This document shows positions 1 to 5,271 of a DNA stretch of 8,892 bases, one piece after another. Every line of letters begins with the position of its first letter. The first letter of the stretch is position 1. The notes under the pieces were generated by a model. It was given only the letters and a program-made list of their open reading frames with translations. It was not told the origin of the DNA and ran no database searches. Made by a program: the position numbers and the translations under genes. This DNA comes from Gammaproteobacteria bacterium. GTDB taxonomy: Bacteria > Pseudomonadota > Gammaproteobacteria > Steroidobacterales > Steroidobacteraceae. Where the stretch lies: assembly GCA_003156695.1 (NCBI GenBank), contig PMHN01000189.1, positions 12,461 to 21,352 on the forward strand. The letters are read 5' to 3'.

Positions 1-353
1 ACCAGCTCCGGAGCGCGCACCTGGAGCGCGCCTGACTCGGGCTCGCCGAGCTCCACCTCGCGGAATACGGCCTCAGGGCCATACCAGCCCCAGCGCAACG
101 CGAGTTCGGAGAAGTGCAGATCGAGATGAGTTTCGTCGCGCACCAGGCTTTCGAGCGCCGCACGATGCTCCGGAAGGCGCGCCACCGCGAGCTCGCAGGC
201 GAGCCACACGACCACTGCCAGGGTGAAGAGGCAGCCGAGCGCCACCGTGAGAGCGCGCCACTCAGGTCGACGCGCGCGCGCACCCGTGCCGCCTGCGGCA
301 GCAGGAGACGCCGGCCCGGCAGCCGGCTCTGCGCGCGTAACACTCACCGTCAT
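1..353 (-). CDS. yhdP: YhdP-family AsmA-like envelope protein, N-terminal part
   Basis: This is the 5' end of a gene that runs off the left edge; 117 codons are visible. The translation begins MTVSVTRAEPAAG, has a Pro/Ala/Arg-rich cytoplasmic head to about residue 33, then one hydrophobic membrane anchor (about 35-54, containing TLAVVVWLA). After that comes a periplasmic stretch with LPEHRAALESLV and a LRWGWYGPEAVFREVEL segment, the pattern seen at the start of large YhdP/TIGR02099 AsmA-like proteins. These proteins are thought to bridge the envelope and help move phospholipid to the outer membrane. The gene lies 3 bases after the rng stop, as in the Escherichia coli order maf-rng-yhdP, and this supports the call. 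The start is uncertain: the ATG at 353 has AAGG only one base upstream, whereas the GTG at 347, in the same frame, has AAGG at a normal 7-base distance. The family call rests on the N-terminus and context only. Confidence 0.85.
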   Translation of the reverse strand, partial: MTVSVTRAEPAAGPASPAAAGGTGARARRPEWRALTVALGCLFTLAVVVWLACELAVARLPEHRAALESLVRDETHLDLHFSELALRWGWYGPEAVFREVELGEPESGALQVRAPEL

Positions 354-356
354 GCC

Positions 357-1844
357 TTAAACGAGTACGACGTCGTACTGGTCAATGCCGTAAAGCGCCT
401 CGACCTGCAGGCGGATCGGACGGCCGACCTGCGCCTCGAGTTCGCCCAGGGTGGCGGACTCCTCGTCCAGCAGGCGATCCACGACGTCCTGGTGAGCGAG
501 TATCAGCAGCTCCCGGCTGGCAAACTGTCGGCTCTGTCGCACAATCTCGCGAAAAATCTCGTTGCACACCGTTTCGGGCGTGCGAATGAAGCCGCGTCCT
601 TCGCAGCTTCGACACGGTTCACACAGCAGATGTTCCAGGCTCTCGCGGGTGCGCTTGCGGGTCATCTCCACCAGCCCCAGGGGCGAGAGGCTCACAATGT
701 GCGTCTGGGCCCGGTCACCGGCCAGCGCGCGCTCGAGCGCGGTCAGTACCGCGCGCCGATGCGGCTCATCGCGCATGTCGATGAAGTCGAGGATGATGAT
801 GCCGCCAAGATTGCGCAGGCGCAGTTGCCGCGCGATGCTCACCGCCGCCTCGAGGTTGGTGCGGAAGATGGTTTCCTCGAGGTTGCGGTGCCCGACATAG
901 GCGCCGGTGTTGACATCGATGGTGGTCATCGCCTCGGTCTGATCGATCACCAGGTGGCCGCCGGATTTCAGCGGCACCTTGCGGTCGAGCGCCTTGGTGA
1001 TTTCCTCCTCGACGCCGCCGAGATCAAAAATCGGCCGCGCGCCCGTGTACAGCTCGATGACCTGCGCCGCTTCGGGCATGAAGGCGGCGGCAAACTCCAG
1101 CATGCGCGCGTGCTCGTGCGGTGAGTCGACGAGCACACGGCTGACGCCGCGTGTCAGCTCGTCGCGCAGCACGCGCAGGCTGAGTGGCAGATCCTCGTGC
1201 ACCACCTCGCCGGCGCTCACCTGCGCTGCGCGCTCGCGCACGTGCCCCCACAGCTTCGCGAGATACCCCATGTCCTCGCGCAGGCTTTCTGCCGCGACTC
1301 CCTGCGCCGCCGTGCGCACGATGTAGCCGCCGCTGCTCGTGGTGCCGAGCACCTCGAGGAGCGCCGCCTTCAGCCGCGCGCGTTCGGCTTCGTCCTCGAT
1401 GCGCGCCGACACGCCGATCGCTTGCCCGCGCGGCATGTACACGAGGTAGCGCGAGGGCAGCGCGATAAAGGTCGTCAGGCGTGCGCCCTTGCTGCCGATC
1501 GGGTCCTTGATCACCTGCACCAGGATCTCATCCCCGGGATTCACCAAGCGCCGGATGTCCTCCACCGCCGCCATGGCCACAGCCGCCGGGGCGCCCAGCA
1601 CCGTGTCGTCGGAGACGCGCTGAGCGATGTCGGCGGCGTGCAGGAACGCCGTGCGCTCCAGGCCGATCTCCACGAACGCCGCCTGCATGCCGGGAAGCAC
1701 GCGCGATACACGCCCCTTGTAGAGATTACTCACCAGTCCCCGGCGACTGGTGCGTTCGATGTGAATCTCCTGCACCACCGCGTTCTCGAGAATGGCGGCA
1801 CGCGTCTCGCGCGGGGCCGTGTTGACGAGAATCTCCACGCTCAC
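357..1844 (-). CDS. rng: Ribonuclease G
   Basis: RNase E/G family endoribonuclease of 495 residues (E. coli RNase G is 489). It processes the 5' end of 16S rRNA and degrades some mRNAs in the cytoplasm. The S1 RNA-binding region spans about residues 36-125, including NLYKGRVSRVLPGMQAAFVEIG. The DNase I-like catalytic part carries DQTEAMTTIDVNTGAYVGHR, with the metal-binding aspartates at about D310 and D353 (ILDFIDM). The zinc-link cysteines lie in CEPCRSCEGRG (C408, C411, C414), followed by the RNase G C-terminus ending QYDVVLV. It lacks the long disordered tail of RNase E, so it is RNase G. The start is GTG at 1844, giving MSVEILVNTAPRETR. It overlaps the maf stop as GTGA and has GGAG 7 bases upstream (1852-1855). 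An upstream in-frame start at 1880 would add an Arg-rich leader not seen in the family. Translational coupling to maf is likely. Confidence 0.98.
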   Translation of the reverse strand: MSVEILVNTAPRETRAAILENAVVQEIHIERTSRRGLVSNLYKGRVSRVLPGMQAAFVEIGLERTAFLHAADIAQRVSDDTVLGAPAAVAMAAVEDIRRLVNPGDEILVQVIKDPIGSKGARLTTFIALPSRYLVYMPRGQAIGVSARIEDEAERARLKAALLEVLGTTSSGGYIVRTAAQGVAAESLREDMGYLAKLWGHVRERAAQVSAGEVVHEDLPLSLRVLRDELTRGVSRVLVDSPHEHARMLEFAAAFMPEAAQVIELYTGARPIFDLGGVEEEITKALDRKVPLKSGGHLVIDQTEAMTTIDVNTGAYVGHRNLEETIFRTNLEAAVSIARQLRLRNLGGIIILDFIDMRDEPHRRAVLTALERALAGDRAQTHIVSLSPLGLVEMTRKRTRESLEHLLCEPCRSCEGRGFIRTPETVCNEIFREIVRQSRQFASRELLILAHQDVVDRLLDEESATLGELEAQVGRPIRLQVEALYGIDQYDVVLV

Positions 1845-2458
1845 GCGGCGTCTCCGCCAGCGGCTGCGGCCTGCCAGCACGGCACGCCGGCCGCCTGCAG
1901 CAGCTGCGCGGTCTCGAACAGCGGCAGCCCCATGACGCCGGAGTAGCTGCCGCTGAGATGTTCGATGAAGACCGCGCCGTGGCCCTGGATGGCGTAGCCA
2001 CCCGCCTTGTCGCGCGGCTCACCGCTACGCCAGTAAGCCGCGCATTCGGCGGCGCTCAGCGCGCGGAAGCGCACCGCGCTCGCGCTCAGACGCTGCGCGA
2101 CGCCCAGCGCGCCCGCGAGCGCGACGGCGGTAAGCACCTGGTGCGTGCGGGCTGACAGGCGCTGCAGCATGGCGATGCAATCGGCCTCGTCGCGCGGCTT
2201 GCCGCAGATCAGTTCATCCACCACCACCGTGGTGTCGGCCGCCAGCACCGGCAGGGCCGTGCCGCGGGCGCGGACGCTGAGCGCCTTGTCGCGTGCCATG
2301 CGCACGACGTACTCAGCCGCCGGCTCGCCGGGCCGCACCGTTTCATCGATGTCAGCGGCGCTCACCAGGCAGCGCACCCCGATCTGGGCCAGCAGCGCCC
2401 GGCGGCGCGGCGAGACCGAAGCGAGGCACACAGCGGCGGGGGTGTCTTGTGGATTCAT
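1841..2458 (-). CDS. maf: Maf/YhdE-family nucleoside triphosphate pyrophosphatase
   Basis: Maf-like housecleaning enzyme of 205 residues that hydrolyses non-canonical or surplus NTPs (dTTP/UTP type for YhdE) to NMP and pyrophosphate in the cytoplasm. The Maf signature is CLASVSPRRR (11-20). The catalytic aspartate is probably D75 in VLAADTTVV, then GKPRD (86-90), THQVLTAVAL (105-114) and GYAIQGHGAVFIEHLSGSY (about 154-172) with GLPLFET near the C-terminus. K87 and Q158 fall where YhdE has its substrate-recognition Lys and Gln, which favours the YhdE over the YceF subtype. This assignment is inferred from memory of the family. The ATG shares one base with the rlmH stop (TGATG), and the stop overlaps the rng start (GTGA), so the three genes are probably translated as a coupled set. 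The Ala/Gly-rich last 10 residues are unremarkable. Confidence 0.97.
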   Translation of the reverse strand: MNPQDTPAAVCLASVSPRRRALLAQIGVRCLVSAADIDETVRPGEPAAEYVVRMARDKALSVRARGTALPVLAADTTVVVDELICGKPRDEADCIAMLQRLSARTHQVLTAVALAGALGVAQRLSASAVRFRALSAAECAAYWRSGEPRDKAGGYAIQGHGAVFIEHLSGSYSGVMGLPLFETAQLLQAAGVPCWQAAAAGGDAA

Positions 2459-2925
2459 CAGTCGCGGTGATAGGGGTGGTTGCCCAGTATGCTGTGGGCG
2501 CGGTAGAGCTGCTCGGCGAGCAGCACGCGCACCAGCGCGTGCGGCAGCGTCAGGCGCGACAGCGACCAGGTGAAATCGCTGCGTGCCAGTACCTCGGGTG
2601 CAAACCCATCGGGGCCCCCGATGAGGAACGCGAGATCCCTGCCCTCCTGCATGCGCTTGCCGAGCCAGGCGGCAAGCTCGCGCGTCGAGAGCTCTTTGCC
2701 GCGCTCATCAAGCGCCGTGACGTGCTCGTTTGCCTTCAGGGCACTGAGCAGCCGCTGCCCTTCCACCGCGACGGCCTTGCGCACCGCGCCGCCGGCACTG
2801 CGCGCGCCGGGCGCGACTTCCGTGAGCGAGACGGACAGCGGCGCGAGGCGTTTCAGGTATTCAGCGGTGGCGGTGCGCACCCAGGCCGGCGGACGCGTGC
2901 CTACGGCGATCACGCGCACGCGCAT
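2458..2925 (-). CDS. rlmH: 23S rRNA (pseudouridine1915-N3)-methyltransferase RlmH
   Basis: SPOUT methyltransferase of 155 residues, the usual RlmH length. It methylates pseudouridine 1915 in helix 69 of 23S rRNA on assembled 70S ribosomes, using S-adenosylmethionine. The N-terminus MRVRVIAVGTRPPAWV is typical. The knot and SAM-binding region is DLAFLIGGPDGFAPEVL (97-113), with SLSRLTLPHALVRVLLAEQLYRA after it and the conserved terminal NHPYHRD (149-155). The start at 2925 is 10 bases after the rsfS stop. A longer in-frame start at 2976 would add a Pro/Gly-rich 17 residues overlapping rsfS and is rejected. No strong Shine-Dalgarno is visible; GGTAAG overlapping the rsfS stop is the best candidate. 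The rsfS-rlmH pair is conserved in many bacteria, and both act on the large ribosomal subunit. Confidence 0.98.
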   Translation of the reverse strand: MRVRVIAVGTRPPAWVRTATAEYLKRLAPLSVSLTEVAPGARSAGGAVRKAVAVEGQRLLSALKANEHVTALDERGKELSTRELAAWLGKRMQEGRDLAFLIGGPDGFAPEVLARSDFTWSLSRLTLPHALVRVLLAEQLYRAHSILGNHPYHRD

Positions 2926-2935
2926 CGCGCGGAAC

Positions 2936-3361
2936 TTACCGCGCGGTTCGCCGCCGCCGGGCGGAGGCGCCGGCAACCGCCGGGACAGCCGCAGCGGGCG
3001 CGGCCATGTCGTTTTCCCACAGGCGCTCGAGCCCGTAGAACTCGCGCACGCGCGGCAGCATCACGTGCACGAGGATATCCTGCAGATCCACCAGCACCCA
3101 TTCCCCATCCCGCGTCCCTTCCATTCCGAGCGGCCGGAACCCCGCCGCTCTGGCGTTTGCGACCACGCGCTCGGCGATGGAGCGCACGTGGCGGTCGGAG
3201 TTGCCGCACGCAATGACCATCGTGTCGGCGATATCGGTGAGCCCCCGCACATCCAGCACCCTGACATTCACGGCTTTCATGTCCTCGAGCGCGGTCGTCA
3301 CGGCTTGTTGCAACGGCGAGGCGCGCTCCTCCACGGGGCGCAGGCGTTTGCGGGTGATCAT
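2936..3361 (-). CDS. rsfS: Ribosomal silencing factor RsfS
   Basis: RsfS/Iojap-family protein of 141 residues. It binds ribosomal protein uL14 on the 50S subunit and blocks joining with 30S, lowering translation during starvation. The family core runs from about residue 18 to 117: LQQAVTTALEDMKAVNVRVLDV, DTMVIACGNSDRHVRSIAE, EGTRDGEWVLVDLQDILVHV and REFYGLERLWEND. About 24 further residues form an Ala/Pro- then Arg-rich tail (AAPAAAVPAVA, RRRR) beyond the usual end, which could add ribosome affinity; this is inference. The chosen ATG at 3361 starts 4 bases after the nadD stop and gives MITRKRL. The only nearby Shine-Dalgarno-like AGGAG is about 15 bases upstream, inside the nadD 3' end, which is long. 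An in-frame ATG at 3427 would overlap nadD by 62 bases and seems less likely. Confidence 0.95.
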   Translation of the reverse strand: MITRKRLRPVEERASPLQQAVTTALEDMKAVNVRVLDVRGLTDIADTMVIACGNSDRHVRSIAERVVANARAAGFRPLGMEGTRDGEWVLVDLQDILVHVMLPRVREFYGLERLWENDMAAPAAAVPAVAGASARRRRTAR

Positions 3362-3365
3362 GTGC

Positions 3366-4052
3366 TTAAGTGGTTTCTCCTGTGTCCTGCGAGGTTCGGC
3401 CGGTCCGCGGCCCCTCGCGCGAAGCATAGCACCTCGTCTCCAGAATGATCTGCCTCACCGGGTCGGGCACCAGGTAGCGCGGGTCGCGGCCCGCGACGAT
3501 AAGCGCGCGCAGCTCGGTGGAGGAGATCTCCAGCTGCGTGACGGCGTGCACGTACACGCAGCCGGCGGGCCGCTCGTGCAGTTCGCGCACCGAACCGGTG
3601 CCGTGATCAACCATGATTTCTCCCAGGGGGCCCATGGTCGGCGCGCGCCAGCCAGGCCGGTGCGCCACCACGATATGCGCGAGGTCGAGCAGTTCCCGCC
3701 AGCGATGCCAGCCTGGCAGTCCGAGAAACGCGTCCATCCCGAGCAGCAGGCACAGCGAGGCCTGCGGATGCTCGGCGCGCAGCTCCGCGAGCGTATCCAC
3801 CGAGTAGGAAACGCCGCCGCGGCGCACTTCTCGATCATCGACCAGGAAGCCCGGCTGGTCGGCGATGGCGGCGCGGACCATCTGCAGGCGCAGCTGCGCG
3901 TCCGCGTAAAGATGCTCGCGGTGCGGAGGATTGCCGGTCGGCACAAACCGCACCTCTGCGAGCTTCAGCTCCTGCCACAGCTCGAACGCCGTGCGCAGGT
4001 GCCCGCAGTGGATCGGATCGAAGGTGCCGCCGAACAGGCCCAGGGGTTGCAT
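3366..4052 (-). CDS. nadD: Nicotinate-nucleotide adenylyltransferase
   Basis: NaMN adenylyltransferase of 228 residues. It joins nicotinate mononucleotide and ATP to deamido-NAD in the cytoplasm, the shared step of de novo and salvage NAD synthesis. The nucleotidyltransferase signature is LGLFGGTFDPIHCGHLR (4-20) with the HxGH pair H15/H18. PTGNPPHR (38-45) follows, then SYSVDTLAEL (82-91), LLLGMDAF (102-109) and the second ATP-binding motif ISSTELR (176-182). An in-frame TAG 12 bases upstream leaves the ATG at 4052 as the only sensible start. The last 15-20 residues (SREGPRTGRTSQDTGETT) extend past the usual NadD end. Their DNA also provides the 5' leader of rsfS, so this tail may be kept for translation of the next gene. 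holA-nadD-rsfS-rlmH is a standard neighbourhood. The 83-base gap to holA carries a strong hairpin. Confidence 0.98.
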   Translation of the reverse strand: MQPLGLFGGTFDPIHCGHLRTAFELWQELKLAEVRFVPTGNPPHREHLYADAQLRLQMVRAAIADQPGFLVDDREVRRGGVSYSVDTLAELRAEHPQASLCLLLGMDAFLGLPGWHRWRELLDLAHIVVAHRPGWRAPTMGPLGEIMVDHGTGSVRELHERPAGCVYVHAVTQLEISSTELRALIVAGRDPRYLVPDPVRQIILETRCYASREGPRTGRTSQDTGETT

Positions 4053-4070
4053 GCGTGGCTCAGTCTATCG

Positions 4071-4098
4071 GCCGAAATCGCAGGAAGTCGATTTCGGC
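4071..4098 (-). repeat. Perfect 10-bp inverted repeat between holA and nadD
   Basis: GCCGAAATCG (4071-4080) and its exact reverse complement CGATTTCGGC (4089-4098) flank an 8-base loop. On the minus-strand transcript the hairpin sits between the holA stop and the nadD ATG, 18 bases before that ATG. It is not followed by a T-run, so it does not look like a standard intrinsic terminator. An RNA processing or stability element, or a site that tempers nadD translation, is possible. Confidence 0.7.
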
Positions 4099-4135
4099 GG
4101 ACAGCCCAGGCGGCTGGTTGGCAGTGTCAACACGC

Positions 4136-5155
4136 CTAACGGGCCACCGTGCGCGGCAGCGCCGCCTGCGGCAGCACCGGCGTCGCACAGATGTCGGCGG
4201 CGAGCAGCGCCAGCTCGTCCCACGCGTCCCCCGGCACGCGCCCCTTGATCATGCGGTCGGCGCGCTCGGCGCGCTGCGCGAGCGCGGTGAAGGCCAGGCG
4301 CGGAGCGCGTTGCACGGCCTTCGCGAGCGCGGCGCCCTGGCGCTGCCAGGGAGGTGCTTTGGAGCCGCCGCCCGCGCGCGCCTGCCACACATCGCGCAGC
4401 GACTTGTTCAACGTCCACAACACCAGCGTGCGCTCGGTGCCTTCAGCGCGCAGTCCGGCCAGCATGCGCAGCGCCCGCGGCGTATCGCCAGCGAGCACCG
4501 CCTCACCCAGTTGGAAGACGTCAAAGCGGGCGCTGTCGGCCACGCTCGCGAGCACGTCTTCAGGAGTGATGCGGGGCGCGTGCGCGGACAGCGTGAGCTT
4601 CACCAGCTCCTGGTGCGCGGCGAGCAGGTTCCCCTCGGTGCGTGCGGCCAGGATCGCGAGCGCCTCATCGCTCGCCTCGAGCTTGAGTTTGCGGCACCGT
4701 CCCTTGAGCCAGCCGACCAGCCGCGCAGCATCCACCGGCCATACCTGCACCCAGCCGCCACGGGCCTCCACGGCGCGCACCCATTCGGCGTTCTGTGCGT
4801 CGCGGTCCAGGCGCGGCGCGAGGATGAGAAACAAGGTGTCAGGGTCGCTCTTGTCGAGGAGCGCGACGAGCGCGGCGTTCCCGGCGACCCCGGGCTTGCC
4901 GCTCGCGAGGCGGATCTCCAGCACCCGGCGCGAACCAAACAGCGACAGGTTCGCCGCCGAGGCGCGTACGTCGTCCCAGTCGCTGACGCGCTCGATGAAA
5001 TGCACTTCGCGTTCGGTGAAGCCCGCGGCGCGGGCGCCGGCGCGCACGGCGTCGGCCGCCTCCCCGGCCAGCAGCGGCTCGTCCCCGGACACGAGGTAGG
5101 CCGGCAACAGCCGTTCTGCGAGCGAAGCGGCGAGCGAGTCGGAGGTGAGCTTCAT
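4136..5155 (-). CDS. holA: DNA polymerase III delta subunit
   Basis: HolA of 339 residues, close to the 343 of E. coli. The delta subunit opens the beta sliding clamp within the clamp-loader complex during replication. The N-terminus is characteristic: LPAYLVSGDEPLLAGEAADAVR (17-38), where family members have a LVxGDEPLLxxE block, then AAGFTEREVHF. The middle part has LFGSRRVLEIRLASGKPG and LFLILAPRLD, and the C-terminal helical collar includes NLLAAHQELVKL and LWTLNKSLRDVW. As expected for delta, I see no complete Walker A motif, since delta is a non-hydrolysing AAA+ relative. The ATG at 5155 gives MKLTSDSLAASL, which fits the family; GGATGGGG just upstream is a weak Shine-Dalgarno match. 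In many gammaproteobacteria holA directly follows lptE. Here three extra genes and a hairpin separate them, so holA probably needs its own promoter or read-through. Confidence 0.97.
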   Translation of the reverse strand: MKLTSDSLAASLAERLLPAYLVSGDEPLLAGEAADAVRAGARAAGFTEREVHFIERVSDWDDVRASAANLSLFGSRRVLEIRLASGKPGVAGNAALVALLDKSDPDTLFLILAPRLDRDAQNAEWVRAVEARGGWVQVWPVDAARLVGWLKGRCRKLKLEASDEALAILAARTEGNLLAAHQELVKLTLSAHAPRITPEDVLASVADSARFDVFQLGEAVLAGDTPRALRMLAGLRAEGTERTLVLWTLNKSLRDVWQARAGGGSKAPPWQRQGAALAKAVQRAPRLAFTALAQRAERADRMIKGRVPGDAWDELALLAADICATPVLPQAALPRTVAR

Positions 5156-5193
5156 GAAACCCCATCCCGGCGCGTATTGGCCGGTAGCGGTTC

Positions 5194-5223
5194 ATTATTG
5201 ACCATAGACTGGCGCCGGGTCAG
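5194..5223 (-). promoter_or_regulatory. Weak candidate sigma-70 promoter before holA
   Basis: On the minus strand, CTGACC (5218-5223, four of six to TTGACA) is followed after 18 bases by AATAAT (5194-5199, five of six to TATAAT). Transcription would begin about 30 bases before the holA ATG. The -35 box lies inside the hairpin at 5211-5239. Placement after an accessory gene and before an essential operon makes a promoter sensible, but the match is modest. Confidence 0.3.
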
Positions 5224-5239
5224 TTTTCGACCCGGCGCC
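5211..5239 (-). terminator. Strong 11-bp hairpin after the TonB receptor gene
   Basis: GGCGCCGGGTC (5211-5221) and GACCCGGCGCC (5229-5239) form a perfect 11-bp stem with a 7-base loop, 32 bases after the receptor stop on the minus-strand transcript. The following sequence (AGTCTATGGTC) has no U-tract, so it is not a classical intrinsic terminator; transcript-end protection or a GC-rich terminator without a U-tract are alternatives. GCGCC at 5235-5239 can also pair with GGCGC at 5246-5250, giving a weaker competing stem. Confidence 0.5.
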
Positions 5240-5271
5240 GCCCAGGGCGCGTGGACCTGTGCCCGCCTACC

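Noticed and set aside
114..1124. Long plus-strand open frame opposite rng
   Set aside because: It is the antisense of rng and the yhdP start, which both match known families; long antisense frames are common in high-GC DNA. The product is low-complexity with no recognisable domain.
1845..1880. Upstream start for RNase G
   Set aside because: It adds an Arg-rich leader absent from the family, while the GTG at 1844 has a well-placed GGAG and the typical GTGA overlap.
2926..2976. Upstream start for RlmH
   Set aside because: The Pro/Gly-rich extension overlaps rsfS, and RlmH is normally about 155 residues beginning MRVRV-like.
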